A stretch of 64,000 nucleotides of DNA, taken from NCBI GenBank assembly GCA_019166125.1, contig JAHTBO010000007.1:1-64000 (forward strand). The letters run 5' to 3'. Source of the DNA: Alcaligenaceae bacterium CGII-47 (GTDB lineage: Bacteria; Pseudomonadota; Gammaproteobacteria; Burkholderiales; Burkholderiaceae_B). Below are positions 37,201 to 46,663 of the stretch, one piece after another. The notes under the pieces are model-generated. The model did no database searches. It was not told the origin of the DNA and worked only from the letters and a program-made list of their open reading frames with translations. How positions within the stretch are numbered: position 1 is the stretch's first letter; every line of letters starts with the position of its first letter. A program made the translations under genes and the position numbers.

Positions 37201-37857
37201 TTATAAGAATGAATTGACAATTAGCTGCCCGAAGGCAAGCAAAGGGCGCACAATCACCCATAAGGCTCCGGTAAACATCAACACAATGAGAATTATCAGC
37301 CCATACGGTTCGATGCGTGAGTACTGCCAGGCGAGGCGTGATGGCAGCAAACTAAAGACCACACGCCCCCCATCGAGCGGGGGTAGGGGCACCAAATTTA
37401 GCGCCATCAAAATCAGATTAACCTGGACGCCCGCAATCGCCATACGCATCCAGAAATCCCCAGGATCGCTCACTACGCCCATCTCGACGATCAAGCGTAG
37501 CGACAGTGCCCAGACGATTGCCATCACCAGATTCGAAGCAGGGCCGGCCAAAGCCACCCAAAGCATATCCCGCTTAGGGTGACGCAGGCGGCTCCAATCT
37601 ACTGGCACGGGCTTGGCCCAACCGAACAAAAGTCCCCCGCCACCCAGGAGCTTCGTGCTGAACAAGAGCACCAGTGGCACGATGATCGTGCCAACGGGGT
37701 CGATATGCTTAATTGGGTTCAGCGTAATACGGCCCGCCTGCCAGGCCGTCGGGTCCCCAAACATCCGCGCCACATATCCGTGCGCAGCCTCGTGCAAAGT
37801 GATACCAAAGAGTACCGGTAAAGCGTATACCGCTATGGTTTGAATCAGCGAATCCAT
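37201..37857 (-). CDS. site-2 protease family (M50) membrane protein
   Basis: The 218-residue polytopic membrane protein has the zinc-binding HEAAH (residues 22-26) and the third ligand in [12 protein letters not shown], the hallmarks of M50 proteases. It lacks PDZ domains, so it is the small YwhC/ Rip-like class rather than RseP. Such proteins cleave membrane-embedded substrates; the substrate is unknown. It lies 82 nt upstream of dapA in the same direction. Confidence 0.9.
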   Translation of the reverse strand: MDSLIQTIAVYALPVLFGITLHEAAHGYVARMFGDPTAWQAGRITLNPIKHIDPVGTIIVPLVLLFSTKLLGGGGLLFGWAKPVPVDWSRLRHPKRDMLWVALAGPASNLVMAIVWALSLRLIVEMGVVSDPGDFWMRMAIAGVQVNLILMALNLVPLPPLDGGRVVFSLLPSRLAWQYSRIEPYGLIILIVLMFTGALWVIVRPLLAFGQLIVNSFL

Positions 37858-37916
37858 ATATATCCGTGCAAAACTGCCGCGGGGAACTACTCCGCCGACT
37901 GCGCCAGAGTAGCCTA

Positions 37917-38543
37917 CTAAACCAGACCCAGTGTAGCCGGATCACCACGTCCACGACGCACGACCACCGCTGGCTCGGACGTCAGGTCAATCACTGTCGT
38001 AGGCTCGAACGGGCAAGGGCCACCATCGACGATCGCGGCGAGATCATGCTCGTAGCGGGCAAAGATCTCTTGTGCATCGTTCAGGGGATGCGTCTCGCCC
38101 TCGGGAATTAATGTCGTGGACATCAATGGAGAGCCCGCCGCCTCGATCAGCGCAAGCGTCACCCGATTATCAGGCACACGAATGCCTATGGACTTGCGCG
38201 ACGGGTGCGACACCCGGCGCGGCACCTCGCGTGTGGCTTCTAGGATAAAGGTCCAGGGGCCAGGTGTCGCCGCCTTAAGCAGCCGGTACTGACGGTTATC
38301 GACACGCGCAAAGTGACTGATTTCCCCTAAATCCCGGCACAATAGTGTCAGATGATGGCGATCATCGAGGCCGCGCAGCCGTCGCAAAGAATCTGCCGCC
38401 GCCTTGTCGTCGAGCCGCGCGACGACCGCATAGCTAGAATCGGTTGGGACGGCCACCAAACCACCCTGTTCAAGTAACTCGCCAGCCTGCTGGAGCAGGC
38501 GGGACTGTGGGTTATCCGGGTGTACTACAAATATCTGAGCCAT
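37917..38543 (-). CDS. YrdC/YciO-type L-threonylcarbamoyladenylate synthase-like protein
   Basis: The 208-residue protein belongs to the Sua5/YrdC/YciO superfamily, which makes threonylcarbamoyl-AMP for the t6A modification of tRNA. It starts MAQIFVVHPDNPQ (ATG 38543) and has GGLVAVPTDSSYAV, PGPWTFIL and SIGIRVPDN, which place it in the YciO branch; this branch's activity is less certain than that of TsaC. The frame extends to 38576 but the family starts at 38543. It lies 59 nt upstream of the M50 gene. Confidence 0.88.
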   Translation of the reverse strand: MAQIFVVHPDNPQSRLLQQAGELLEQGGLVAVPTDSSYAVVARLDDKAAADSLRRLRGLDDRHHLTLLCRDLGEISHFARVDNRQYRLLKAATPGPWTFILEATREVPRRVSHPSRKSIGIRVPDNRVTLALIEAAGSPLMSTTLIPEGETHPLNDAQEIFARYEHDLAAIVDGGPCPFEPTTVIDLTSEPAVVVRRGRGDPATLGLV

Positions 38544-38753
38544 AAGAGAGTTCCTGTATTCGGGTGATCCGGGCATATCCTGTCAGGCGCAACGCCAACC
38601 CATAACATGACGGAAAATACGTCATTGATCAAGGGGCAGACAACAATAGCCGGTTTCGGCGTACGGCACAGCACTGCAAATCCACCCCGGTTCATGCTAG
38701 AATCGCTTTTCTCTGGGTTGATACAGGGCAATACCTTGTCTTCTCAGTGCAGT

Positions 38754-38830
38754 GGTGGCCGTAGCTCAGTTGGTAGAGTCCCGGATTGTGATTCCGGTTG
38801 TCGTGGGTTCGAGCCCCATCGGCCACCCCA
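38754..38830 (+). tRNA. tRNA-His(GUG)
   Basis: GGTGGCCGTAGCTCAG opens the gene and CGGCCACCCCA closes it. The anticodon stem CCGGA/TCCGG encloses TTGTGAT, anticodon GUG. The extra G at position -1 that marks tRNA-His is encoded (38754). CCA is encoded. It is followed by a terminator and integrase remnant, so it has been an integration site too. Confidence 0.95.
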
Positions 38831-38855
38831 AGTTTTCCTTGTTATTCAAGTCATT

Positions 38856-38882
38856 ACGCCGCTACCGCTAGCGGCGTTTTTT
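38856..38882 (+). terminator. Rho-independent terminator after tRNA-His
   Basis: ACGCCGCTA (38856-38864) pairs with TAGCGGCGT (38869-38877) around a 4-nt loop, followed by TTTTT. It lies 25 nt after the tRNA CCA end. Confidence 0.88.
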
Positions 38883-38884
38883 GT

Positions 38885-39204
38885 GCTTGCGTTGAGCTTG
38901 ACCAAAATTTGACCGTGTTGGCCTGCACATGCCATAAGGCCCAGGTGTGCCGCAGGTCGTGCCATGTGAAATCCGATACCCCCGCCGCCTTGCACGCTCG
39001 CTGAAACGCGCTGCGATCATGCATCTTGATCCGCCTGCCGTCTCCTGTATCCCGCGTGAAAACAAACTGCCTGGCAGCTCCTAAGCGGCGCTTGATCACA
39101 TCGACAGCATCGTCGTTCAGCGGCACTGCCCTAGGCCGCCTGCTATCGCCGTCGTCCAGATAGGCGGAAACCATCCAGCGTTGCGGCCGGCGGCCCTTCA
39201 ACAA
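38885..39204 (-). pseudogene. tyrosine-recombinase integrase, C-terminal fragment at tRNA-His
   Basis: The minus strand codes for part of a phage-type integrase catalytic domain: RPRAVPLNDDAVDVIKRR and FTWHDLRHTWALWHVQ, where HDLRHTW is the HxxR box. After HVQ the sequence departs from the family and there is no catalytic Tyr segment. The N-terminal and core-binding domains are also missing. Its place next to tRNA-His suggests it belonged to an island inserted there. A conserved reading frame is not expected. Confidence 0.82.
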
Positions 39205-39742
39205 TTAAACTTTACATCACCAGGGAAACTCAGATCCCCCTCCGGCGCGAATACTCTCAAAGCCTCAAGTAACGAGAATCTTGCGCAAGGTTTGTAAACG
39301 TACGGTGAACGCATCTTGAGACTCCAGGCCTTCCCTACGATGATGTCCACTATTTATGGTGGACATCATCGTGGAAGAAGATATCAAGCCGGGCGCCTCC
39401 ATCGCAGGCGTTGCCCTGTCGCATGGCATCAACCCGAACATTGTTCATAAGTGGCGGATGAACGTGCGACGCGGGGAACTGGTGGTGCCCGACACGCAGG
39501 GCTTTATTCCCGTCAATGTGCAAGCACAGCCGGTCGTGCGCGGCGAGCAGATGGCGAGCCCATGGACATGCGTGCTGGCCTGGATACGACACTCGCTCGG
39601 GTGGTACGCGTGTTCGGTGCCGCACATCCTCACCATGCCTACCCGCCTAATATCGCGATGATAACCACTCATATCTACAGATAAGATAGGTTAAAATGTG
39701 TAATCACGCGGGTATTCAGACGTTTGCCATGGGAGCTCATCA
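39205..39742. other. stretch of mobile-element debris without intact gene
   Basis: Besides the IS66 remnant (39339-39650) this stretch has no convincing gene. 39205-39330 has no recognisable feature; 39651-39742 is the upstream region of the small-protein/cls operon and is AT-richer, as expected for a promoter. Confidence 0.5.
39339..39650 (+). mobile_element. IS66-family remnant: tnpA (orf1) and tnpB (orf2) pieces
   Basis: From 39356 one frame encodes VEEDIKPGASIAGVALSHGI followed by NIVHKWRMNVRRGELVVPD, the IS66 TnpA pattern. From 39559 to 39642 another frame encodes MDMRAGLDTTLARVV and GAAHPHHAY, the start of IS66 TnpB, after which similarity stops. The large tnpC transposase gene is absent. 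A perfect 12-bp inverted repeat GATGATGTCCAC/GTGGACATCATC (39339-39350, 39359-39370) straddles the 5' end of the tnpA piece. Confidence 0.8.
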
Positions 39743-40021
39743 ATGCCGGGTACGCCACACCCCTCTGATTCGTATACGCCTGACTGGTCTGACGCCCCCT
39801 CAGGCTGGAACTGGACAGCGCAGGATGAGGATGGCCGCTGGTACTGGTATAAGACCGAGCCTGTGCTGGGTATAGGCGGGGGGATCTGGCGTTCCAATTC
39901 CCGCTCTCAGCGCCTGGCAGGCCAAGGCACACCCAACCCACTCTGGTACGAATCCATGCATACTCGGCCAAACAACGGTCAGGCCGCGGAATCTGATCTC
40001 GCAAGGCCTGATTCTGCATGA
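39743..40021 (+). CDS. small Trp/Tyr-rich protein of unknown function in cls operon
   Basis: 92 residues with no recognised domain. The central part (GWNWTAQDEDGRWYWYKTEP, GIGGGIWRSNSR) is rich in aromatic residues, particularly WNW and WYWY; the ends are polar and no membrane segment or signal peptide is seen. The stop codon overlaps the cls start (ATGA at 40018-40021), so translation is likely coupled to cardiolipin synthase and a link to phospholipids or the membrane is plausible. Coding status is supported by that overlap and by codon use like its neighbours; function is unknown. Confidence 0.65.
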   Translation: MPGTPHPSDSYTPDWSDAPSGWNWTAQDEDGRWYWYKTEPVLGIGGGIWRSNSRSQRLAGQGTPNPLWYESMHTRPNNGQAAESDLARPDSA

Positions 40022-41472
40022 CGGCGCTGACCGAGTTTATCAACCACTACTGGCCGCATCTGATCGCTGCACTCAGCCTCACCGTCGGGGCACTGGCGGC
40101 GACGCATGCCGCTATGAACAAAAACGACGTACGCGCCGCGATCGCATGGGTTGGGGTGATCCTGATGTCACCTTTGCTGGGGCCGTTTTTATACCTGGTC
40201 GCGGGGGTCAACCGCATCCGCCATAATCAGATCTCGGTACAGCGTAGCAAAACCATCAAGGATTACGTCAACCATACCCAGACGCCCTACCCCGACGTAT
40301 CCAAAATCGCCGGACCGCAATTCGCATCGCTACGTGTACTGTGCGACCGCGTCAGCCGCTTCCCGCTACACGACGGCAATCATATTCGCTTGCTCGATAG
40401 CGGCGATGAAGCCTACCCGGCGATGCTGGCAGCAATCGAAGCCGCAAGCCAGACGATTGCCTTGCAGACCTATATCTTTGATCATGACCGTATTGGCCTG
40501 CAGTTTGCCGATGCACTGGCCCGGGCAAGCGAGCGTGGCGTCGAGATCCGCGTACTGATAGATGCCATTGGCGCCAAATACTCACGCCCGCCCATCCACA
40601 ACTTATTACAGCGTCATGGCATACGCACTGCCCGATTCATGACCAATACGTTGGGCGTGCGCATGCCCTACGCAAACTTGCGCAGTCACCGCAAGATCCT
40701 TGTCGTGGATGGTCATATCGGCTTTACCGGCGGCATGAATATTCGCGAAGGCTTCATGGAATCCCTGGCTGGCGCCCATGCAGCCTCGGATACGCACTTC
40801 AGTATCCAAGGTCCCGTTGTCATGCAGCTCTTTGCCGTATTTGCCAATGACTGGGAGTTCACCACGCGCGAGCGCCTGCCAATCGAGACTTGGTGCCAGA
40901 GCGCCTGGGATACGATAGAACCGCATGTCCCGGCGCGCTGCATTCGTTCCAGTCCCGACCGATTTATCGCCGCGACCCATAATGTTCTACTGGGCGCGCT
41001 GGCAATCGCTCAGCGCCATATTCGCATCCAGTCACCTTATTTTTTGCCTGACCAAACACTTCTGGGCGCATTGAATACCGCGGCACGACGTGGCATCCAG
41101 GTAGATATCGTTATTCCAGGGCGTAATAATTTGCGACTGGTCAACTACGCCATGACAGCCCAGCTCAACCAGGTGCTTGAAGGGGGGTGTCGGGTCTGGC
41201 GCTGTAAGTCGAACTTCAGTCATTCCAAGCTGATCACCATTGACGGCAGCTGGTCCTATGTCGGTTCCTCAAACATGGACCCACGTAGCCTGCGCTTAAA
41301 CTTCGAGCTGGACATAGAGATCTACAGCGCCCAGATGGCGCAACAAATCGAGGCGCGCATCGACCGAGATATCCAGGCCTCAGAGTGTGTGACCCAAGCA
41401 TCTCTTGCCGCGATCCCGTTTTTTAAACAATTACGCAATCGCATCATCTGGCTGGCCAGCCCTTACCTCTAG
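40018..41472 (+). CDS. cls: cardiolipin synthase
   Basis: Condenses two phosphatidylglycerol molecules to cardiolipin in the inner membrane. The 484-residue protein has two N-terminal membrane helices (about residues 13-33 and 39-63; VILMSPLLGPFLYLVAGVNRI) and two HKD phospholipase D motifs (HRKILVVDGHIGFTGGMN and HSKLITIDGSWSYVGSSN), as in ClsA-type enzymes. It overlaps the upstream small-protein gene by 4 nt. Confidence 0.94.
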   Translation: MTALTEFINHYWPHLIAALSLTVGALAATHAAMNKNDVRAAIAWVGVILMSPLLGPFLYLVAGVNRIRHNQISVQRSKTIKDYVNHTQTPYPDVSKIAGPQFASLRVLCDRVSRFPLHDGNHIRLLDSGDEAYPAMLAAIEAASQTIALQTYIFDHDRIGLQFADALARASERGVEIRVLIDAIGAKYSRPPIHNLLQRHGIRTARFMTNTLGVRMPYANLRSHRKILVVDGHIGFTGGMNIREGFMESLAGAHAASDTHFSIQGPVVMQLFAVFANDWEFTTRERLPIETWCQSAWDTIEPHVPARCIRSSPDRFIAATHNVLLGALAIAQRHIRIQSPYFLPDQTLLGALNTAARRGIQVDIVIPGRNNLRLVNYAMTAQLNQVLEGGCRVWRCKSNFSHSKLITIDGSWSYVGSSNMDPRSLRLNFELDIEIYSAQMAQQIEARIDRDIQASECVTQASLAAIPFFKQLRNRIIWLASPYL

Positions 41473-41555
41473 AGACGCTCTGGTTCAGCTTGCCTGGCCG
41501 ACACGCTGTATTATTAAAGCTTCCACCTTTTTCAATCGTCCTCAGGAGCAACCCA

Positions 41556-42764
41556 ATGAGCTCGACCCAGCGCCCTGTCATCCGCCACACTGGTTGGCGC
41601 GAGCAGACGGCCGTATTGCACGGCGATTCGGGCCTGAGCACAGACGCGGCAGTGGTCGCGCCCATTCATTACAGCGCAACCTTTCGGGCAGACACGCCAG
41701 AGCAGTTTGCACAAATGGCCACCACCCCGCGCTCAGCAGGGTTCTACACCCGCTATGGTAATCCGGTCAATAAGCGCGTCGAGGCTATTCTGGCAGAGCT
41801 CGAAGGCACCGAGACGGCCTTACTCACTGGCTCAGGCATGGGCGCGATCAGCACGACCATCCTCGCCTTGGTGAGTGCGGGCGATCATGTCATCGCCCAA
41901 AAGCGCCACTACATGAGCACATCCAAGCTCTTTGCCGAAGTCCTGCCACGCTACGGCGTTGAGGTCAGCTTTTTTGATCAGACCGACCTGCACGAACTCG
42001 AGACGTTGATCCGCCCCAACACCCGCCTGGTCATGCTAGAGACCCCCGTCAACCCCACGCTCACGATCACCGATCTACGCGGGGTAGCCGCTCTGGCTCA
42101 GGCGCACGGCATCCTGACTCTGGCAGACAATACCTTTGCCTCACCCCTGAATCAAACGCCTCACGCACTGGGCATCGATATCGTCTTACACAGCGCGACG
42201 AAATATCTCGGTGGTCACTCCGACATCATGGCGGGCGCTATTTGTTGCAGTACCGTGCTGGCCGAAAAAATATGGGCGATGCATGTCACCTTGGGTGCGG
42301 TGCTCTCTCCCATGGATGCCTGGCTATTGTTGCGCGGACTGCGCACGCTATCGCTGCGTGTAGAGCGAATCAACAGCAATGCCCTAGCGCTCGCCACCTG
42401 GCTCGAGCAGCACCCGGACATCGAGGCAGTGTTTTATCCAGGCCTGCCCAGCCATCCTCAACACGCACTCGCCTGCCAGCAAATGAGCGGTTTTGGCGCG
42501 GTCATTGCCTATTCGATACGCGGGGGCTATGCTGCCACGAGCCGATTCATTTCGGCACTGCAATTGGCAACGCACGCAGTCAGCCTGGGTGGCGTCGAGA
42601 CTTTGGTGGTGCACACGGCGGCGATGTGGTCAGGCAGCATGGATGAGGCACAGATGCAGGCTGCCGGAATCGAGCCAAATTTTGTACGCATGTCCGTTGG
42701 CGTTGAACACCTTGAAGACCTCAAGGCAGATCTGGCGCAGGCCCTCAAAGCACTAAAGACTTAA
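41556..42764 (+). CDS. Cys/Met-metabolism PLP-dependent enzyme (trans-sulfuration family)
   Basis: The 402-residue protein belongs to the cystathionine gamma-synthase/beta-lyase/O-acylhomoserine sulfhydrylase family. The PLP lysine is in SATKYLGGHSDIMAG; TRYGNPVNKRVEAILAELEG and TLADNTFASPLNQ are typical. The exact reaction (cystathionine synthesis, lysis or methionine gamma-lyase) cannot be told without phylogeny. The start ATG 41556 has AGGAG 9 nt upstream; the frame to 41490 is upstream noise. Confidence 0.9.
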   Translation: MSSTQRPVIRHTGWREQTAVLHGDSGLSTDAAVVAPIHYSATFRADTPEQFAQMATTPRSAGFYTRYGNPVNKRVEAILAELEGTETALLTGSGMGAISTTILALVSAGDHVIAQKRHYMSTSKLFAEVLPRYGVEVSFFDQTDLHELETLIRPNTRLVMLETPVNPTLTITDLRGVAALAQAHGILTLADNTFASPLNQTPHALGIDIVLHSATKYLGGHSDIMAGAICCSTVLAEKIWAMHVTLGAVLSPMDAWLLLRGLRTLSLRVERINSNALALATWLEQHPDIEAVFYPGLPSHPQHALACQQMSGFGAVIAYSIRGGYAATSRFISALQLATHAVSLGGVETLVVHTAAMWSGSMDEAQMQAAGIEPNFVRMSVGVEHLEDLKADLAQALKALKT

Positions 42765-42779
42765 GGCATGGTCCGTGTA

Positions 42780-42856
42780 TGGTCCGCCCTGCTGGATTCG
42801 AACCAGCGACCTACGGCTTAGAAGGCCGTTGCTCTATCCAACTGAGCTAAGGGCGG
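42780..42856 (-). tRNA. tRNA-Arg(UCU)
   Basis: The minus strand reads CCGCCCTTAGCTCAGTTGG at the 5' end and AGGGCGGACCA at the 3' end. The anticodon loop CTTCTAA between ACGGC and GCCGT gives UCU, decoding AGA. CCA is encoded. It lies between the convergent trans-sulfuration gene and the divergent phospholipase gene. Confidence 0.95.
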
Positions 42857-42913
42857 GATGAATGATTTCACGTGCCGCAATGCTTTAACGCACCGCATTT
42901 TAACTGCATTTTG

Positions 42914-44143
42914 ATGCGAACCCGAACTGTGACACCTTACCTGAAACGCAGCTTGAATATCATGGTCCTGTTAATCAGCGCAGCGGTCACACCGAATGCG
43001 CCAGCAGGCACGGTCTATCAGTTCCTGCAAAACCAGGCTGAGGCCGGTGCATCGATCACCCTTCAGGGCATCGTATTCAACGATAGCGGCTCAGCCTTAC
43101 GGATAGATACGCCGAACACACTCGCTTTGCAGTGGCGCGGCGCGCAAGCTCAGCTCCAGACGGCTATATTTACCTTAAGTTCATCAGGCAACTCTATTGA
43201 CTTGCCTGTCAATAATTTCGTCAAACTGGAGTGGACAGGCACCGCCCCAATCACTGCACACGGCCTACAATCGGTGACTGTCGCTGACAGTCCAACCAAA
43301 CTCGCCATCACCGTCACACCGACGTTGGTCACGGTACCGGCCATCCCCCCTTCCTCTGACTCGAACAGCGAAAGCCAGGCACCCGCAACCCAACGGGTTG
43401 CAGCGACAGCACAAGGTTCACCCTTCGAGAACTTCCGCAATGCGATCTCGGGGTACGAGCCAATCTATTTTGTCGCAGGCGGGCATGACGGCGCCAATGC
43501 GCGCTTTCAATTAAGCCTTAAATATCGCCTGCATAGTCCTCAGGATCCAGCGCAGCCCGGTTTTTTTGATAACTTCTACGTAGGATATACCCAGACCTCG
43601 CTATGGGATCTGCATTCCGACTCCCTTCCCTTTGTCGATACAACTTACAACCCGAGTGTATTCTGGAACAAGGACGCGATATGGCAAACAGCGGATCAGA
43701 AATGGTTCATCGGTCTGAATGCCGGCCTCGAACACCGATCCAATGGCAAAGAGGGCGACGATTCACGCTCGCTTAACGATTTTTATCTACAACCCGCCCT
43801 CAATTACCGCCTGGATGGAGGGAGTACGCTGAGCTTTATGCCGCGCGTTAAAGCCTACGTACAAACCCAACGGGACATGCACTACCCCGATTATCTGGGC
43901 TACGTAGACTGGAAAGCGCGCTGGGCGCAGGATAACGGTCTGGCAGTCAGCGGCCTGTACCGTCAGGGCACCGCCGGACGCAACGCCACCCAACTCGATA
44001 TTTCGTGGCCACTGCGCCGCACCTTCCTGAACATGAATGGCTACCTATACCTACAGTTTTTCCAAGGCTATGGTGAGACCTTACTAGGCTATAAGGAAAG
44101 AAGCGCCTCGCAGGTGCGCCTTGGTATTGCGTTTGTGCCCTGA
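42914..44143 (+). CDS. pldA: outer-membrane phospholipase A with N-terminal extra domain
   Basis: The 409-residue form from ATG 42914 has a signal peptide (LNIMVLLISAAVTPNAPA) and a C-terminal beta-barrel of about 250 residues with the PldA catalytic motif GLEHRSNGKEGDDSRS, where the HxSNG His and Ser are the catalytic residues. E. coli PldA is 289 residues; here about 120 extra residues between signal peptide and barrel form a beta-rich domain of unknown role. Acts on outer-membrane phospholipids when lipid asymmetry is lost. Start at 42872 is possible but less likely. Confidence 0.88.
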   Translation: MRTRTVTPYLKRSLNIMVLLISAAVTPNAPAGTVYQFLQNQAEAGASITLQGIVFNDSGSALRIDTPNTLALQWRGAQAQLQTAIFTLSSSGNSIDLPVNNFVKLEWTGTAPITAHGLQSVTVADSPTKLAITVTPTLVTVPAIPPSSDSNSESQAPATQRVAATAQGSPFENFRNAISGYEPIYFVAGGHDGANARFQLSLKYRLHSPQDPAQPGFFDNFYVGYTQTSLWDLHSDSLPFVDTTYNPSVFWNKDAIWQTADQKWFIGLNAGLEHRSNGKEGDDSRSLNDFYLQPALNYRLDGGSTLSFMPRVKAYVQTQRDMHYPDYLGYVDWKARWAQDNGLAVSGLYRQGTAGRNATQLDISWPLRRTFLNMNGYLYLQFFQGYGETLLGYKERSASQVRLGIAFVP

Positions 44144-44182
44144 GCCACTACACTGCATGCACACCTGTCACCTCCGCGCCTC

Positions 44183-46072
44183 ATGATCACGCAACTCCTG
44201 ACTTTTGTCGTCGCCGCATTCGCCTTGCTTACCCTAAGCCGCCTGCTACTGATTGCTTGGCTGTGGCCCCGCGTGCAGGCAGCAGGCGGGCCGTGGATGA
44301 TCCTGCGCGGCGGACTACGCATCGATACCAACCAAATTGCCATCTGGGCAGGCATCCCCGCCTTGTTCGCCCCTTGGGTGGGTGACAGTGCGCTTGCCAT
44401 CACACTCACCGGCATTTGGCTGCAGGCCGCCTGGCTGTTGCTGGCGTTGTTAGAGCTCTCGACGCCGCAATTCATTCAGGAATATGACGCACGTCCTAAT
44501 CGCCTCTACATCGAATACCTCAAGCACCCCAAGGAAGTATTCGGCATGCTCTGGAAAGGCTACAAGCTTGTCCTGCTGGGCGCCACGGCCGGCCTGGGAC
44601 TCGCCGCCTGGGCCGGATATGCCTGGTTCGCCCAGGCGACGCCCGATACGCTCGCCGCCATCGGATGGCGTCCACTCAGCACACTCGTGATTGCTGCGCT
44701 TATCGTGCTGGCCGTGCGGGGCACACTCGGGCATCGACCAATGAACCCGGCAACCGTCGCCTGGTGCGGCGACAGCCTGCTCAACACGCTCCCCCTGAAT
44801 TCGCTCTACAGCGTGCTCTATGCCATATACAGCATCAAAAACGAACGATCCGCAGAGGACGTCTACGGGTCGATGCCCGACGAACTCATGCTAAAGATTG
44901 TCTGTGAGCAGGCAGGGTTCGACCCCTCTGGCACAGATATTCCCACCCTACACGCTCAGCACCCGACACGTCCCCTTACCCGCCCCTTGAATCTCGTCCT
45001 CATTGTCGAAGAGAGCCTGGGCGCACAATATGTCGGTAACCTGGGTGGCGCGCTCCTGACACCCTGTCTTGACCGGCTGGCGACCCAAGGCTGGAATTTC
45101 ACCCAAGCCTATGCGACGGGGACGCGGTCGGTACGTGGGCTCGAGGCAGTCGTCGCTGGCTTTCCACCAACCGTCTCGGATGCTGCGTTACGTCTGACCG
45201 ACGCACAGAGCCGGTTCTTTACCCTCGCACAGCTCTTGCGCCAGCACAACTACCGTTCGCATTTCATCTACGGTGGCGAAGCGCACTTTGACAACATGAA
45301 GAGCTTTTTCCTGGGTAATGGTTTTGACGAGCTGCATGACCTACCCAGTTTCAAGAATCCTGCCTTTGTCGGTACGTGGGGGGCGAGCGATGAGGATATG
45401 TTTAACAAGCTCGATCACCTTCTATCCGAACCGAGTGAACAGCCCAAATTAGCCCTCGCATTTTCTGTCAGCAATCATACGCCGTGGGAATATCCGAGCG
45501 GACGCATCCACGTTGACGGCAATCCTGCAACTGTCGAGAATACCGTGCGCTATGCCGATTGGGCGATCGGACAGTTTTTCGATAAGGCACAGCGCTCAGA
45601 CTATTGGTCTAACACCGTATTCTTGATCGTCGCGGATCACGACTCACGCGTGGGCGGCGCCAGCCTTGTGCCGCTGCGCCACTTTCATATCCCCGCACTC
45701 ATCCTGGGTGCAGGCATCCAAGCTCGTACCGATAAGCGCCTGATAAGCCAGATCGACCTCCCCCCCACCCTGCTATCACTGATCGGTCTACAGGACAGCC
45801 ACCCCATGATTGGCCACGATCTTACGCAGGGCGGGGGCGGACGGGCCATGATGCAATATGGCGATAACTACGGCTACCTGCGAGGCGACACCTTGACCGT
45901 ATTAGAGCCCCATCAGGCGGCGCATCACTACCAATACCAGGCACCTGATCGCTACCTCCCGCTGCCGGCTGACCCGACACTCGAGCGCGAGGCGCTCGCG
46001 CACGCCCTATGGCCGAACTGGGCTTATCGACATCAGGCCTATACCCTGCCTCACCTCAAACTACGCACATAA
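44183..46072 (+). CDS. LTA-synthase-like sulfatase family membrane protein
   Basis: The 629-residue protein has four to five N-terminal membrane helices (about residues 1-185) and an extracytoplasmic alkaline-phosphatase-fold domain (about 270-600). The expected metal ligand and nucleophile regions are VEESLGAQYV and ATGTRSVRGLEAVV (the Thr of TGT is the usual nucleophile), and VADHDSRVGG is a later metal site. Relatives transfer glycerol-phosphate or phosphoethanolamine groups to envelope glycans; the Gram-negative group includes OpgB-like enzymes. Substrate not determinable. Confidence 0.87.
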   Translation: MITQLLTFVVAAFALLTLSRLLLIAWLWPRVQAAGGPWMILRGGLRIDTNQIAIWAGIPALFAPWVGDSALAITLTGIWLQAAWLLLALLELSTPQFIQEYDARPNRLYIEYLKHPKEVFGMLWKGYKLVLLGATAGLGLAAWAGYAWFAQATPDTLAAIGWRPLSTLVIAALIVLAVRGTLGHRPMNPATVAWCGDSLLNTLPLNSLYSVLYAIYSIKNERSAEDVYGSMPDELMLKIVCEQAGFDPSGTDIPTLHAQHPTRPLTRPLNLVLIVEESLGAQYVGNLGGALLTPCLDRLATQGWNFTQAYATGTRSVRGLEAVVAGFPPTVSDAALRLTDAQSRFFTLAQLLRQHNYRSHFIYGGEAHFDNMKSFFLGNGFDELHDLPSFKNPAFVGTWGASDEDMFNKLDHLLSEPSEQPKLALAFSVSNHTPWEYPSGRIHVDGNPATVENTVRYADWAIGQFFDKAQRSDYWSNTVFLIVADHDSRVGGASLVPLRHFHIPALILGAGIQARTDKRLISQIDLPPTLLSLIGLQDSHPMIGHDLTQGGGGRAMMQYGDNYGYLRGDTLTVLEPHQAAHHYQYQAPDRYLPLPADPTLEREALAHALWPNWAYRHQAYTLPHLKLRT

Positions 46073-46111
46073 AGGCGGGCGCCAATTCATGTTAGAATTC
46101 TTGGCTTATGT

Positions 46112-46188
46112 CGGGGCGTAGCGCAGCCTGGTAGCGCATCTGCTTTGGGAGCAGAGGGTCGCATGTTCGAATCATGTCGCCCCGACCA
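46112..46188 (+). tRNA. tRNA-Pro(UGG)
   Basis: CGGGGCGTAGCGCAGCCTGG opens and CGCCCCGACCA closes the gene. The anticodon loop TTTGGGA between TCTGC and GCAGA gives UGG. CCA is encoded. The DoxX gene starts 19 nt later and may be cotranscribed. Confidence 0.95.
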
Positions 46189-46206
46189 TAACCACGGAGT
46201 AGAGTA

Positions 46207-46617
46207 ATGTCTTTGACCGCCAGTGACGATCTAGGAAAATTGGCTCTACGCCTAAGCATAGGTGTGCTGCTATTGGCGCACGGCCTGGCCAAAGTAAACA
46301 GCGATCTGGGCTTTATCAGCGGCAGCCTTGTCTCACACGGCCTACCGTCTGTGCTGGCCTATGGCGTATATATCGGTGAGCTAATCGCTCCTATCCTGAT
46401 CATTCTCGGCCTATACACCCGCATAGCAGGCATGTTGGTCGTCGTTAATATGTTATTTGTATTTGGCCTGGTTCATATGAATGATCTGTTCAGCCTGGGC
46501 CGCTCGGGTGGCTGGGCGTTAGAGCTTCAGGGATTATTTCTGTTTGGCGGCTTGGCTATTGCCCTGCTAGGTGCTGGCAGCCTTAGCCTGGGTGGACGCA
46601 GCGGGCGCTGGAACTAG
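46207..46617 (+). CDS. DoxX family membrane protein
   Basis: The 136-residue protein has four hydrophobic helices and begins with the DoxX pattern [19 protein letters not shown], then [20 protein letters not shown]. DoxX relatives are associated with redox or thiol balance at the membrane, but the molecular role is not settled. It follows tRNA-Pro closely and converges with the DUF2783 operon. Confidence 0.9.
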   Translation: MSLTASDDLGKLALRLSIGVLLLAHGLAKVNSDLGFISGSLVSHGLPSVLAYGVYIGELIAPILIILGLYTRIAGMLVVVNMLFVFGLVHMNDLFSLGRSGGWALELQGLFLFGGLAIALLGAGSLSLGGRSGRWN

Positions 46618-46663
46618 CCCAGCTGGATGCACGGCGCCATAGGCGCCATAAGGTGCACACGCT

